DNA of 64,000 nucleotides, taken from assembly GCF_900188025.1 (NCBI RefSeq), contig NZ_FZNO01000003.1:225400-289399 (forward strand). Reading direction: 5' to 3'. This document shows, piece by piece, positions 28,004-37,430 of the stretch (position 1 is the first letter of the stretch; each line of letters begins with the position of its first letter). The position numbers and the translations under genes are program-made. The notes beneath the pieces are model-generated. The model ran no database searches and was not told where the DNA came from. It saw nothing but the letters and a program-made list of their open reading frames with translations. This DNA comes from Blastococcus mobilis. GTDB taxonomy: Bacteria; Actinomycetota; Actinomycetes; Mycobacteriales; Geodermatophilaceae.

Positions 28004-28453
28004 ATGACCGCACCGACGCACCAGCCCGACCCACACGGGGCCACTCGGGCACAGGCGACGCCCGACCCCGCGAACGCCTCCACCGGCGAGCTCATCGGTC
28101 AGCTGACCGAGCAATTGAGCCGGCTGGTCCGTGACGAGGCGCGCCTGGCCCAGGCCGAGGTCACCCAGAAGGCGAAGAAGCTCGGTGTCGGAGCCGGCCT
28201 GTTCGGCGGCGCCGGGCTGTTCGCCTTCTTCGGGCTCGCCGCCCTGATCACCACGATGATCCTCGCCCTGTCGCTGGTCCTCCCACACTGGCTGGCCGCG
28301 CTGATCGTGGCCGCCGTCCTCTTCGCCATCGCCGGGGTGCTGGCCCTGGTCGGCAGGAAGGACGTGCAGCAGGGATCCCCACCGGTGCCCAGCGAGGCCA
28401 TCTCCAGCGTGAAGACCGACATCGCGACCGTGAAGGAGAGTGCGCGCCGGTGA
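28004..28453 (+). CDS. Phage-holin-like (superfamily III) membrane protein
   Basis: Protein of 149 residues with an N-terminal amphipathic region (ELIGQLTEQLSRLVRDEARLAQAEVTQKAKK) and two strong hydrophobic helices (near residues 65-90 and 95-115). This is the pattern of the actinobacterial holin-like/DUF1469 family. It opens a four-gene membrane-protein operon with DUF3618, DUF4235 and YihY. Here it is chromosomal and unlikely to be a phage lysis gene. Confidence 0.85.
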   Translation: MTAPTHQPDPHGATRAQATPDPANASTGELIGQLTEQLSRLVRDEARLAQAEVTQKAKKLGVGAGLFGGAGLFAFFGLAALITTMILALSLVLPHWLAALIVAAVLFAIAGVLALVGRKDVQQGSPPVPSEAISSVKTDIATVKESARR

Positions 28454-28923
28454 GCACACCCAGTGGCGCCCACCCCGGGAACCGGCCGGCGCGAGACGCG
28501 GCGGACGGCGGACCGACCGAGCCGGACGCGATCCGGGCCGACATCGAGGCGACCCGCGAACAGCTGGGTCGCACCGTCGACGAGCTGAGCCAGCGCCTCG
28601 ACGTCCCGGCCCGGGCCAAGGAAGGCGCGGCGCGGGCCAAGGACACCGCCGTCGAGACGTACCGCGAGAACCCCCCGGCGGTCGTCGGTGCCGGTGCGGC
28701 ACTGTCCGTCCTGGTGGCGTTCGCCCTCTGGCGCCGGCGGCGCACGCGGCGCCGGGCCACCGTGGAGGGAGCCCTCGAGGAGTCGCGACGCGCACATGAG
28801 CGCGATGCCCAACGCGCCCGGAAGGAACTGGCTGCCCGGCGCGCCGCCGCGCGGAAGGCCAGGAGGAAGGCCGCGCAGAAGGCCGAGAAGAAGGCCCGCC
28901 CATTCGCGAGGAGGAAGCGTTGA
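28450..28923 (+). CDS. DUF3618-family protein
   Basis: Protein of 157 residues with the DUF3618 signature PDAIRADIEATREQLGRTVDELSQRLD near residue 30, one hydrophobic helix (AVVGAGAALSVLVAFALW), and a long Lys/Arg/Ala-rich C-terminal tail. The GTG overlaps the holin-like stop by four bases. Function unknown. Confidence 0.88.
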   Translation: MSTPSGAHPGNRPARDAADGGPTEPDAIRADIEATREQLGRTVDELSQRLDVPARAKEGAARAKDTAVETYRENPPAVVGAGAALSVLVAFALWRRRRTRRRATVEGALEESRRAHERDAQRARKELAARRAAARKARRKAAQKAEKKARPFARRKR

Positions 28924-29192
28924 GCAAGGGAGCAAAGTTCGCCTACCGGCCGATCGGCCTCATCGGCGGCATCCTGGCCGGAACCCTGTCCGGGATCGTC
29001 TTCAAGCAGATCTGGAAGCACGTCGCCGACGAGGAGGACGCCCCGACCGCCTTGCAGAGCGAGTACTCGATGCGCGAGGTGGTCCTCGCCGCCGCGATCC
29101 AGGGTGCGATCTTCGCCGCGACCAAGGCCGCCATCGATCGGGCGGGTGCGCGCGGGTTCAAGCAGCTCACCGGCTCCTGGCCGGGCGACTGA
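28920..29192 (+). CDS. DUF4235-family protein
   Basis: Protein of 90 residues starting at a TTG that overlaps the previous stop (TTGA). It shows two hydrophobic stretches (PIGLIGGILAGTLSGIVFKQIW and VVLAAAIQGAIFAATKAAIDR), as in the DUF4235 family, which accompanies DUF3618 in actinobacteria. The coupling supports the unusual TTG start. Confidence 0.85.
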   Translation: MSKGAKFAYRPIGLIGGILAGTLSGIVFKQIWKHVADEEDAPTALQSEYSMREVVLAAAIQGAIFAATKAAIDRAGARGFKQLTGSWPGD

Positions 29193-29286
29193 CCACGCCT
29201 GTGGTGGCCGGCCCCTGGCGCCGACCGCCGCAGCACAGACACCACCACCGGGCCGGGCGACGGCCCAGCACGCAGGGGGGACCGCC

Positions 29287-30417
29287 ATGACGGGCACCAG
29301 GCCCCGAGAGAGCGCCGTCGACCGGATCCGGGAGCGGGTGGAGGAGAAGGCCGCGCGCCGGGCCGCCGCTGCGAAGGCGGCCGCAGCACCGCCGGCCGGT
29401 GACCCGCACGCGCCACCGTCCGGCGCGCCGAGCGACCGCGAACTCCCCGGCCTCCACGCGGAGAAGCCCACCGAGATCCCGTGGGCCGGCTGGAAGCAGA
29501 TCGTCAAGCGGTCCTGGGCCGAGCACAAGGCCGACAACATGCCGATCATCGCCGGTGGCGTGGCGTTCTTCGGCTTCCTCGCAATCTTCCCGGCACTGAT
29601 CGCCCTGATCTCCATCTACGGCCTGGTCGCCTCGCCGGAGACCGTGGCGCGCCAGGTGGCGGACCTCTCGGCCCAGCTGCCGGACGAGGCAGCGGACCTC
29701 ATCGGCAACCAGCTGCGCGCGATCGTGGAGAACAGCGGAGGGGCGCTGACGGTCAGCCTCATCGTCTCCGTCCTGGCTGCGCTGTGGAGCGCCTCGGGCG
29801 GGATGGGGAACATGGTCACCGCGGTCAACCTCGCATACGACGAGGTGGAGACCCGGAACTTCCTCAAGCTCCGGGCGCTCTCGCTGCTGCTGACCCTGGG
29901 CGGGATCGTCTTCGTCCTGATCACCTTCAGCCTCGTCGCCGTCGTCCCCGCGGTGATCAAGGAACTGCCGATGGGCAGCGTCGGCACGATCCTGGCCCAG
30001 GTGGTCCGCTGGGTGCTGCTGCTGGGCGTCTTCGCCGGATCGCTCGCCGTCCTCTACCGCCTTGCGCCCGACCGGGATGCCCCGCGCTTCCGCTGGGTCA
30101 GCCTCGGCGCCGTCGTCGTCACTGTGATCTGGGCGCTGGTCAGCGTCGGGTTCAGCCTCTACGTCAACAACTTCGGGTCCTACGACAAGACCTACGGCGC
30201 CATCGCCGGCGTCATCGTGCTGATGCTGTGGCTGTACCTGACCTGCTATCTCGTCCTCCTCGGCGCGGAGATCAACTCCGAGGTCGAGCACCAGACGGCG
30301 CACGACACCACCACCGGCGAGCCGCAGCCCATGGGGGCACGCGACGCCAGGATGGCCGACACGCTCCCGGAGAAGGCGGAGCCCGAGAAGGGCGACAGCA
30401 ACCCCACCCGGAAGTAG
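29287..30417 (+). CDS. YihY/BrkB-family inner membrane protein
   Basis: Protein of 376 residues with six predicted helices. The family landmarks are NMPIIAGGVAFFGFLAIFPALIALISIYG, the NLAYD segment and the C-terminal YGAIAGVIVLMLWLYLTCYLVLLGAEIN. It has a charged N-terminal extension of about 70 residues and a hydrophilic tail. It closes the holin/DUF3618/DUF4235 group. No defined substrate; older RNase BN names for this family are wrong. Confidence 0.9.
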   Translation: MTGTRPRESAVDRIRERVEEKAARRAAAAKAAAAPPAGDPHAPPSGAPSDRELPGLHAEKPTEIPWAGWKQIVKRSWAEHKADNMPIIAGGVAFFGFLAIFPALIALISIYGLVASPETVARQVADLSAQLPDEAADLIGNQLRAIVENSGGALTVSLIVSVLAALWSASGGMGNMVTAVNLAYDEVETRNFLKLRALSLLLTLGGIVFVLITFSLVAVVPAVIKELPMGSVGTILAQVVRWVLLLGVFAGSLAVLYRLAPDRDAPRFRWVSLGAVVVTVIWALVSVGFSLYVNNFGSYDKTYGAIAGVIVLMLWLYLTCYLVLLGAEINSEVEHQTAHDTTTGEPQPMGARDARMADTLPEKAEPEKGDSNPTRK

Positions 30418-30419
30418 CG

Positions 30420-30490
30420 GGACCCTGTCCCCCTCACCGCTCGCGAGCTCGCGGCGAGCCTCGGGCCGGGTCGGCCGGGAAGGGGGTCCT
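30420..30490 (+). repeat. Intergenic palindromic repeat, copy 5
   Basis: Forward copy between the convergent YihY and gcvT genes: GGACCCTGTCCCCCTCACCGC, then TCGCGAGCTCGCGGCG and a GGTCC-type end. Confidence 0.5.
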
Positions 30491-31608
30491 CACCGCACGT
30501 GGGACTCGACGAACGGCGGCTTCACGACCTCCACGGCCTGCGGCCGGCCCCGGACGTCGACGGCCAGCGGGTTCCCGGCCGCGACGCCGGCCGCGGCGTC
30601 GATCAGAGCGAGCGCGATCCCGGTGCGCAGTGTCGGGGAGAAGGTGCCGCTGGTGACCTCGCCGACCCGCTCCCCTGCGGCGTCGAGGACCGCCATGCCC
30701 GGCCGCGGGATGCCCCGACCGTCGGCGCGCAGACCCCAGAGCAGGCGGGCGGGGCCGGCCGCCTTCTCCGCGATCAACGCCTCCCGGCCCCAGAAGGCGG
30801 GCTTCTTCCAGCCGACGGCCCACCCGGCGCGCGCCTGGTTCGGAGTGATCTCCCGCGACAGCTCGTGGCCGTGCAGCGGATACCCCATCTCGGTGCGCAG
30901 CGTGTCGCGGGCGCCCAGGCCGCACAGCCGGATCCCCTGGTCCTGGCCCGCCTCCAGCACCGCGTCCCAGAGCGCACCCGCGTTCTCCGCGGCGACGAGC
31001 AGCTCGTAGCCGTGCTCACCGGTGTAGCCGGTGCGGCACACCGTCACCTCCGCGCCCTGGCCGCCGGTACCGGTCACGAACGACATGTAGGACAGCTCCC
31101 CCGGCAGGCCGAGCAGCTCGAGCACCTGCAGCGAGCGTGGTCCCTGCAGCGCCAGGACGGCGACCTCCGCGTGCCGATCGGTGACGGTGACCCCGGCCGG
31201 TGCGGCGTCGGCCAGACGCCCGAGCACCTCGGCGGCGTTGGCGGCGTTCGGCACCAGCAGGACGTCGTCCTCGCCGTGCAGGTACACGATCAGGTCGTCG
31301 ACGACGCCACCGGCCTGAGGATCCCCGTCGGGCAGGCAGCAGAGCGTGTACTGCGCCTGGCCGGGACCGATGCGGGAGAGGTCGTTGGTCAGGCAGGAGT
31401 CCACGAAGGCCGCCGCGCCCGGCCCCCGGACGGTCGCCGTCCCGAGGTGCGACACGTCGAAGAGCCCGACACCGGAGCGCACGGCGGTGTGCTCGGCCAG
31501 GACACCGCCGCCGGCGTACTCGATGGGCATCGACCAGCCACTGAAGTCGGCGAGCTTGGCGCCGGCCGCGACGTGGCGGTCGTGAAGGGGGGAGGTCAGC
31601 GGGCTCAC
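30490..31608 (-). CDS. gcvT: Aminomethyltransferase (glycine cleavage T-protein)
   Basis: Transfers the methylene group from the H-protein aminomethyl-lipoate to tetrahydrofolate. The 372-residue protein starts [26 protein letters not shown] and contains the folate-site segments [24 protein letters not shown] and [20 protein letters not shown]. The GTG start is seven bases after TAGCGT, a leaderless arrangement. The H-protein needs lipoate, which links this gene to lipB and lipA in the same window. Confidence 0.95.
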   Translation of the reverse strand: MSPLTSPLHDRHVAAGAKLADFSGWSMPIEYAGGGVLAEHTAVRSGVGLFDVSHLGTATVRGPGAAAFVDSCLTNDLSRIGPGQAQYTLCCLPDGDPQAGGVVDDLIVYLHGEDDVLLVPNAANAAEVLGRLADAAPAGVTVTDRHAEVAVLALQGPRSLQVLELLGLPGELSYMSFVTGTGGQGAEVTVCRTGYTGEHGYELLVAAENAGALWDAVLEAGQDQGIRLCGLGARDTLRTEMGYPLHGHELSREITPNQARAGWAVGWKKPAFWGREALIAEKAAGPARLLWGLRADGRGIPRPGMAVLDAAGERVGEVTSGTFSPTLRTGIALALIDAAAGVAAGNPLAVDVRGRPQAVEVVKPPFVESHVR

Positions 31609-31693
31609 GGCCGGAACGCTAGCGCGGCCCTCCGTGGTGACGGGACGGAGCGGCCCGCTGCAGGGACCTGCGCCGAGCCTGCGAGGCGTGGGG

Positions 31694-31975
31694 GCAGCAG
31701 GCGGCCCCTCTGCGGGGTCCCGCCGCGAGCGGGCGAGCGGTGGGGGGCAGCAGGCGGCCCCTCTGCGGGGTCCCGCCGCGAGCGGGCGAGCGGTGGGGGG
31801 GCAGCAGGCGGCCCCTCTGCAGGGTCCCGCCGCGAGCGGGCGAGCGGTGGGGGGGCAGCAGGCGGCCCCTCTGCAGGGTCCCGCCGCGAGCGGGCGAGCG
31901 GTGGGGGGCAGCAGGCGGCCCCTCTGCAGGGTCCCGCCGCGAGCGGGCGAGCGGTGGGGGGCAGAGGGGTCCTTC
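31694..31975 (-). repeat. Tandem array of five 53-54-bp copies of the intergenic palindrome
   Basis: Units begin at 31694, 31747, 31801, 31855 and 31908, each starting GCAGCAGGCGGCCCCTCTGC and containing GGTCCCGCCGCGAGCGGG and GAGCGGTGGGG. A diverged unit precedes the array (from about 31659) and a terminal partial unit (GCAGAGGGGTCCTTC) closes it. The differences are one GCGGGG/GCAGGG change and the length of the last G run. It fills the divergent region between gcvT and pepA. Confidence 0.9.
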
Positions 31976-31990
31976 TAGGATCGAGCGGTG
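31976..31990 (+). promoter_or_regulatory. Leaderless pepA promoter directly after the repeat array
   Basis: TAGGAT at 31976-31981 lies six bases before the GTG of pepA and begins one base beyond the last repeat unit. Any -35 contact therefore falls inside the array. Confidence 0.55.
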
Positions 31991-33502
31991 CCGCCGACGA
32001 TCATCGCCACCGACCACCCGCTGGAGAAGCTGACCGGGGACGCCGTCGTCGTCGCCGTCGGCAAGGGCCCGGACGGGCCGCTGCCCACCCCCGGCGCAGA
32101 GGCCGTCGACCGGCTCCTGGGCGGCCGCCTCCTGCCGGCGCTGGCCGACCTCGGCGTGCGCGGCACCGAGGACGAGGTCACCCGGCTGCCCTCCTTCGGC
32201 CAGGGCCCCTTCCCCGTCGTCGCCGTGACCGGCCTGGGTGCGCCCGACGGCGCCGGCACGTACGCCCCCGAGGCGGTGCGCCGTGCGGCCGGGGCTGCCA
32301 GCCGCGCGTTGGGCGGGCGCCGCCGCGTGGTCAGCCTGCTCGCCGCCGTGGGCGGCACCCCGGATGCCGGGCGGCTGCACGCCGTGGGTGAGGGTGCGCT
32401 GCTGGGCGCCTACGAGTTCACCGCCTACAAGTCCGAGCTGCCCGCCGGGCGCCTGGCGCCGCCGAGCGAGTTCACCATCGTCGTCCCCGACACGGGAGCC
32501 GCGGAGACGGCTCTGCGCCGGGTACGGGCGGTCGCCGACGCCGTCGCTCTCGTCCGTGACCTGGTGAACACGCCGCCCAACGACCTCTACCCCGCCGAGC
32601 TGGCCGCCCGCGGTGCCGCAGCCGGCGAGAAGGCCGGACTGGCCGCCGAGATCCTCGACGAGGACGCGCTCGCCGCCGGTGGCTACGGCGGCATCCTCGC
32701 CGTCGGCCAGGGCTCGACCCGCAAGCCGCGCCTGCTCCGGCTCTCCTACACCGGCCCCGGGGCGCACAAGAAGAAGGTCGCCCTGGTCGGCAAGGGCATC
32801 ACCTTCGACAGTGGCGGGCTCTCCATCAAGCCGGCGCTGAAGATGGAGGACATGAAGAGCGACATGGCGGGCGCCGCCGCCGTGATCGCCACCGTGTGTC
32901 TCGTGGCCCAGCTCAACCTGCCCGTCGACGTCGTCGCCACCGTGCCGATGGCCGAGAACCTGCCGAGCGGCACCGCCTACCGCCCCGCCGACGTGGTGAC
33001 CTTCCGCAACGGCAAGAAGGCCGAGATCACCAACACCGATGCCGAGGGCCGGGTCATCCTCGCGGACGCGATCGCGCGGGCCGCCGAGGACCGGCCGGAC
33101 GTCCTGCTGGAGACCTCCACCCTCACCGGGGCGCAGCTGGTCGCCCTCGGCACCCGCACCGCCGGCGTCATGGGCAGCGACGACCTCCGCGACGCCGTCG
33201 TCGCGGCGTCCCGGCGCAGCGGCGAGGGGATGTGGCCGATGCCGCTGCCGGCCGAGCTGCGGAAGGGCCTGGACTCCCCCATCGCCGACTTCGTCAACGC
33301 CAACGCCGACCGGATGGGCGGCATGCTCGTCGGCGGCCACTTCCTCGCGGAGTTCGTCCCGGAGGGGCTGGCCTGGGCGCACATCGACATCGCGGGCCCG
33401 AGCTACAACACCGGCGCGCCGTGGGGATACACGCCCAAGGGCGGCACCGGTGTCCCGGTGCGCACGCTGCTGGCCACCATCGAGGACCTCATCGCGAAGT
33501 GA
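31988..33502 (+). CDS. pepA: Leucyl aminopeptidase (M17)
   Basis: Two-metal cytosolic aminopeptidase of 504 residues. The N-terminal macro-like domain is followed by the catalytic domain with VGKGITFDSGG (metal ligand and Lys) near residue 265, MKSDMAGAAAV, and the signature NTDAEGRVILADA near residue 350. HLDIAG-like IDIAGPSYN lies near the end. The GTG start is leaderless. Confidence 0.95.
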   Translation: MPPTIIATDHPLEKLTGDAVVVAVGKGPDGPLPTPGAEAVDRLLGGRLLPALADLGVRGTEDEVTRLPSFGQGPFPVVAVTGLGAPDGAGTYAPEAVRRAAGAASRALGGRRRVVSLLAAVGGTPDAGRLHAVGEGALLGAYEFTAYKSELPAGRLAPPSEFTIVVPDTGAAETALRRVRAVADAVALVRDLVNTPPNDLYPAELAARGAAAGEKAGLAAEILDEDALAAGGYGGILAVGQGSTRKPRLLRLSYTGPGAHKKKVALVGKGITFDSGGLSIKPALKMEDMKSDMAGAAAVIATVCLVAQLNLPVDVVATVPMAENLPSGTAYRPADVVTFRNGKKAEITNTDAEGRVILADAIARAAEDRPDVLLETSTLTGAQLVALGTRTAGVMGSDDLRDAVVAASRRSGEGMWPMPLPAELRKGLDSPIADFVNANADRMGGMLVGGHFLAEFVPEGLAWAHIDIAGPSYNTGAPWGYTPKGGTGVPVRTLLATIEDLIAK

Positions 33503-33510
33503 CGTGATGG

Positions 33511-33571
33511 AACGGCCCCGTCCGGAGGCTCGCCCCCAGCGTGCGAGGGGTGAGGGGGACGGGGTCCTTCA
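33511..33571 (-). repeat. Intergenic palindromic repeat, copy 6
   Basis: Reverse copy between the convergent pepA and the small minus-strand gene: GGCCCCGTCCGGAGGCTCGCC, a GCGTGCGAGGGG core and GACGGGGTCCTTC. Its sequence is close to copy 8 at 41.1 kb. Confidence 0.65.
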
Positions 33572-33916
33572 ACGGTGGTCCTTCGACCAGTCGCGCATGC
33601 GCTGGGGGTATCCGGTCACCTGGACGTCGTAGACCGGGATCGCGAGGTCGCGGGAGAGACGGCGGGCGACATGGGGCCCGTCGATGCGGCGGCGGGTCCA
33701 CTCGCCGTCCACCGCGACCAGCACGATCGTCGTCTCGGTGACCGCCGTCCGGGGCTCGACGTAGCCCTCGACGCCCCGCCGGGTGGCCACGAACTGCTCC
33801 AGATGGGTCAGGTCCGCCCGCTGCGAGGCCCGGTCGAGCGTGCCCGGACGGCTCTGGCCATCCCGTCCTCCCGGGGCGCGGCGGCCCCTCCGGCGCAATC
33901 GGTCGAACAACCCCAT
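33569..33916 (-). CDS. Conserved hypothetical protein
   Basis: Protein of 115 residues beginning MGLFDRLRRRGRRAPGG, with LTHLEQFVATRRGVEGYVEPRTAVTETTIVLVA in the middle and VTGYPQRMRDWSK at the C-terminus. It resembles the small 'oxidoreductase'-labelled proteins beside lpdA in actinobacteria, but I see no cofactor motif. AAAGAGG lies before the ATG. It diverges from lpdA. Confidence 0.72.
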   Translation of the reverse strand: MGLFDRLRRRGRRAPGGRDGQSRPGTLDRASQRADLTHLEQFVATRRGVEGYVEPRTAVTETTIVLVAVDGEWTRRRIDGPHVARRLSRDLAIPVYDVQVTGYPQRMRDWSKDHR

Positions 33917-34068
33917 GGCGCCTCTTTCGTCGTTGCGACAGCACGGTGATCTTTCCGACGCTCGGGATGGCAACGGCGCTCCCGGCCGGGTCGTTCCCGG
34001 AGTGGCAGGATGACCCCAAGCCCCCGCCCGAACGGGCGGGACGCCCACGACAGCATCGAGGAGAACTC

Positions 34069-35448
34069 GTGAGCACACCCACCTCCCCCGCCGACCTGGT
34101 CATCCTCGGTGGTGGCTCGGGTGGCTACGCCGCGGCTTTCCGCGCGACCGAACTCGGCCTGAACGTCGTCCTGATCGAGAAGGACAAGGTCGGCGGCACG
34201 TGCCTCCACCGCGGCTGCATCCCGACGAAGGCTCTGCTGCACGCCGGAGAGGTCGCCGACCTGGCCCGCGAGGGCGAGCAGTTCGGCGTCAAGACGTCGC
34301 TGGCCGGCATCGACATGGACGGCGTCAACGCCTACAAGGACGGCGTCGTCTCCAAGCTCTACAAGGGGCTGCAGGGTCTGGTGAAGGCCCGCAAGATCAC
34401 CTACGTCGAGGGCGAGGGCCGGCTGACGTCCCCCACGACGGTCGAGGTCAACGGCCAGACCTACGAGGGCAAGCACATCCTGCTGGCCACCGGGTCCTAC
34501 GCCCGCTCGCTGCCCGGCCTCGACATCGACGGCACCCGGGTCATCACCAGCGACCACGCGCTGAACATGGACCGAGTTCCAGCCTCGGCGATCATCCTCG
34601 GCGGCGGCGTCATCGGCTGCGAGTTCGCGAGCGCCTGGAAGTCCTTCGGCGTCGACGTCACCATCGTCGAGGCTCTGCCCCACCTGGTGCCACTGGAGGA
34701 CGAGGCCTCCTCGAAGCTGCTGGAGCGCGCATTCCGGCGGCGCAAGATCGGCTTCGAGCTCGGCAGCCGCTTCTCCGGCGTCCAGACCACCGAGAACGGC
34801 GTCAAGATCTCCCTCGAGAACGGCAAGGAGCTGGAGGCCGAGCTGCTGCTCGTCGCCGTCGGGCGCGGGCCGGTCAGCCAGGGCCTCGGCTACGAGGAGG
34901 CCGGCGTGGCCATGGACCGCGGCTACGTCCTCGTCGACGAGCTGTGCCGCACCAACCTGCCGACCGTCTCGGCCGTCGGCGACCTGATCCCCACCCTGCA
35001 GCTGGCCCACGTCGGCTTCGGCGAGGGCATCCTCGTCGCCGAGCGCGTGGCCGGGCTGAACCCCGCCCCCATCGACTACGCGGGCGTCCCGCGCATCACG
35101 TACTCCGACCCCGAGGTCGCCTCGGTCGGGCTCACCGAGGCCCAGGCCAAGGAGAAGTACGGCCAGGTCAAGACCCTCACCTACGACCTCGCCGGCAACG
35201 GCCGCAGCCAGATCCTCAAGACGACCGGCGCGGTGAAGCTCGTGCAGGCCGAGGACGGTCCGGTCGTGGGCATCCACATGGTGGGCAGCCGCGTCGGCGA
35301 ACTCATCGCCGAGGCCCAGCTGATCTACAACTGGGAGGCCGAGGCCGACGACGTCGCCAGCCTCATCCACCCGCACCCGACGCAGAGCGAGGCGCTCGGT
35401 GAGGCCCATCTGGCCCTCGCCGGCAAGCCCCTGCACGTGCACGGCTGA
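34069..35448 (+). CDS. lpdA: Dihydrolipoyl dehydrogenase (E3)
   Basis: FAD enzyme that reoxidises dihydrolipoyl groups of 2-oxoacid dehydrogenases and the glycine cleavage system. The 459-residue protein has the FAD site [16 protein letters not shown], the redox disulfide [13 protein letters not shown] near residue 45, the NAD site [16 protein letters not shown] near residue 180, and the C-terminal catalytic [14 protein letters not shown] chose the GTG at 34069 because GAGGAGAAC lies directly upstream. It is 49 bases before sucB. Confidence 0.96.
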   Translation: MSTPTSPADLVILGGGSGGYAAAFRATELGLNVVLIEKDKVGGTCLHRGCIPTKALLHAGEVADLAREGEQFGVKTSLAGIDMDGVNAYKDGVVSKLYKGLQGLVKARKITYVEGEGRLTSPTTVEVNGQTYEGKHILLATGSYARSLPGLDIDGTRVITSDHALNMDRVPASAIILGGGVIGCEFASAWKSFGVDVTIVEALPHLVPLEDEASSKLLERAFRRRKIGFELGSRFSGVQTTENGVKISLENGKELEAELLLVAVGRGPVSQGLGYEEAGVAMDRGYVLVDELCRTNLPTVSAVGDLIPTLQLAHVGFGEGILVAERVAGLNPAPIDYAGVPRITYSDPEVASVGLTEAQAKEKYGQVKTLTYDLAGNGRSQILKTTGAVKLVQAEDGPVVGIHMVGSRVGELIAEAQLIYNWEAEADDVASLIHPHPTQSEALGEAHLALAGKPLHVHG

Positions 35449-35497
35449 CCCGTTTCCACACCCGTCCCCCTCCCCAGCCAGAAGGAGCATTGCCCCG

Positions 35498-37342
35498 ATG
35501 CCGACGTCCGTCACCATGCCCGCCCTGGGCGAGAGCGTCACCGAGGGCACGGTCACCCGCTGGCTCAAGCAGGAGGGTGAGCAGGTCCAGGTCGACGAGC
35601 CCCTCCTCGAGGTCTCGACCGACAAGGTCGACACCGAGATCCCGTCGCCGGCAGCCGGCGTGCTGACCAAGATCCTCGTCGCCGAGGACGAGACCGTGGA
35701 GGTCGGCGCCGAGCTCGCGGTCATCGGCGGTGACGGTGCCGGCGGTGGCGCGGGCGACACCGGGTCGGCGGAGGACGCCGACACGACACCGCAGACCCCT
35801 GCCCAGCAGGTCGAGGACGCGGGCCCGGAGCCGCAGGAGGAGGCACCGGCCCCCCAGCAGGAGCCGGCGCCCGCCTCGGCCGACAGCGGCTCCAGCGGTG
35901 GCGGTGGCGGTGGCGAGGGAACTCCGGTGACCATGCCGGCCCTCGGCGAGAGCGTCACGGAGGGCACCGTCACCCGGTGGCTCAAGGCCGTCGGTGACGA
36001 GGTCAGCGCGGACGAGCCTCTGCTGGAGGTCTCGACCGACAAGGTCGACACCGAGATCCCCTCGCCGGTCAGCGGCACCCTTCTGGAGATCACGGTCAAC
36101 GAGGACGAGACCGTCGACGTCGGCGCGCAGCTGGCGGTCATCGGTTCGGCTGCGGCCGGCGGCTCGGCCGCACCCGCCGCTCCCGCGCCGCAGCAGGAGG
36201 CCCCGAAGCAGGAGGCCCCGGCTCCTCAGCAGCCGGCACCGCAGGAGGCGCGGCCCGCCTCGGAGCAGCCGGGTGGTGACTACGGCTCGAGCGGCGGCAT
36301 GCCGACCCAGTCCCCCACGTCCGCCCCTGCCCCCTCGTCGGCAGTGGCCCCGCAGGCGCCGGCGGAGGCCGGGCAGGAGCCGAGCGGTGACGGCGGTGGC
36401 AACTACGTCACGCCGCTGGTCCGCCGGCTGGCCGCGGAGAAGGGCGTCGACCTCGGCACCGTGTCCGGTACCGGTGTGGGCGGGCGGATCCGGAAGCAGG
36501 ACGTCCTCGCCGCCGCCGAGAAGGCTGCGACGCCGGCTCCCGCAGCTGCCGCGCCTGCCGCGGCGAGCGCCGGCGGAGCACGGACGCCGTCGCCGGCGGC
36601 CACGCCCGACACCTCCGTCCGGGGTCGCACGGAGAAGATGTCGCGCCTCCGGGCGGTCATCGCCCGGCGGATGGTGGAGTCGCTGCAGGTCAGCGCCCAG
36701 CTCACCACCGTTGTCGAGGCCGACGTTACCCGGATCGCGAACCTGCGGCAGCAGGCCAAGAAGAACTTCGAGGCCCGGGAGGGCGTCAAGCTCTCGTTCC
36801 TGCCGTTCTTCGCCAAGGCTGCGGTCGAGGCGTTGAAGGCCCACCCGTCGGTCAACTCCTCGATCGACCAGGAGGCCGGCACCGTCACCTACCACGACAC
36901 CGAGAACCTGGGTGTCGCGGTGGACACCGACCGTGGCCTGCTGGTGCCGGTCATCCACGACGCCGGCGACCTCAGCCTCGGCGGGATCGCCCGCAAGATC
37001 GCCGACCTGGCCGAGCGGACCCGGACCAACAAGGTCACGCCGGACGAGCTGGGTGGTGGCACCTTCACGCTCACCAACACCGGGAGCCGAGGGGCGCTGT
37101 TCGACACCCCGATCATCAACCAGCCGCAGGTGGCCATCCTCGGCACCGGCTCGGTGGTCAAGCGCCCGGTGGTCGTCAACGACCCGGAGCTGGGCGAGGT
37201 CATCGCCGTCCGGTCGATGGTCTACCTGGCGCTGACCTACGACCACCGGATCGTCGACGGCGCCGACGCCGCTCGGTTCCTCACCACGGTCCGGGAACGG
37301 TTGGAGGCCGGCCAGTTCCACGGCGAGCTCGGACTCGCCTGA
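35498..37342 (+). CDS. sucB: Dihydrolipoamide succinyl/acyltransferase (E2) with two lipoyl domains
   Basis: E2 core of a 2-oxoacid dehydrogenase complex, 614 residues. Two lipoyl domains (about 1-78 and 143-220) each carry the lysine site in [10 protein letters not shown] and are nearly identical in sequence. They are joined by long Ala/Pro/Glu/Gln-rich linkers. The E3-binding domain is [15 protein letters not shown] near residue 310 and the acyltransferase domain ends with the catalytic [15 protein letters not shown]. Actinobacterial E2 of this type serves both pyruvate and 2-oxoglutarate dehydrogenase. GAAGGAG lies upstream of the ATG. Confidence 0.93.
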   Translation: MPTSVTMPALGESVTEGTVTRWLKQEGEQVQVDEPLLEVSTDKVDTEIPSPAAGVLTKILVAEDETVEVGAELAVIGGDGAGGGAGDTGSAEDADTTPQTPAQQVEDAGPEPQEEAPAPQQEPAPASADSGSSGGGGGGEGTPVTMPALGESVTEGTVTRWLKAVGDEVSADEPLLEVSTDKVDTEIPSPVSGTLLEITVNEDETVDVGAQLAVIGSAAAGGSAAPAAPAPQQEAPKQEAPAPQQPAPQEARPASEQPGGDYGSSGGMPTQSPTSAPAPSSAVAPQAPAEAGQEPSGDGGGNYVTPLVRRLAAEKGVDLGTVSGTGVGGRIRKQDVLAAAEKAATPAPAAAAPAAASAGGARTPSPAATPDTSVRGRTEKMSRLRAVIARRMVESLQVSAQLTTVVEADVTRIANLRQQAKKNFEAREGVKLSFLPFFAKAAVEALKAHPSVNSSIDQEAGTVTYHDTENLGVAVDTDRGLLVPVIHDAGDLSLGGIARKIADLAERTRTNKVTPDELGGGTFTLTNTGSRGALFDTPIINQPQVAILGTGSVVKRPVVVNDPELGEVIAVRSMVYLALTYDHRIVDGADAARFLTTVRERLEAGQFHGELGLA

Positions 37343-37345
37343 GCA

Positions 37346-37404
37346 AAGACCCCCTGCCCCCCACCACTCGCGAGCTCGCGGCGGGCCCCCTGCAGGGGGC
37401 CCGC
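37346..37404 (+). repeat. Intergenic palindromic repeat, copy 7
   Basis: Forward copy right after sucB: AAAGACCCCCTGCCCCCCACC, TCGCGAGCTCGCGGCGGG and CCCCTGCAGGGGGCCC. The last arm is itself a palindrome, so it could terminate sucB transcription. Confidence 0.65.
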
Positions 37405-37430
37405 CGTCGCCCGTTCCTCAGGAGGGTCGC

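Noticed and set aside
31609..31693. Glycine riboswitch before gcvT
   Set aside because: The region holds a leaderless promoter and the repeat array; no aptamer blocks are visible.
31694..31975. CRISPR array
   Set aside because: Units are contiguous with no unique spacers, and no cas gene is nearby.
31619..33382. 587-codon minus-strand frame opposite pepA
   Set aside because: Antisense shadow of pepA running into the repeat array; its C-terminal repeats are the array itself.
33808..37321. Long minus-strand frames opposite lpdA and sucB
   Set aside because: They mirror the codon pattern of the real genes and contain no domain.
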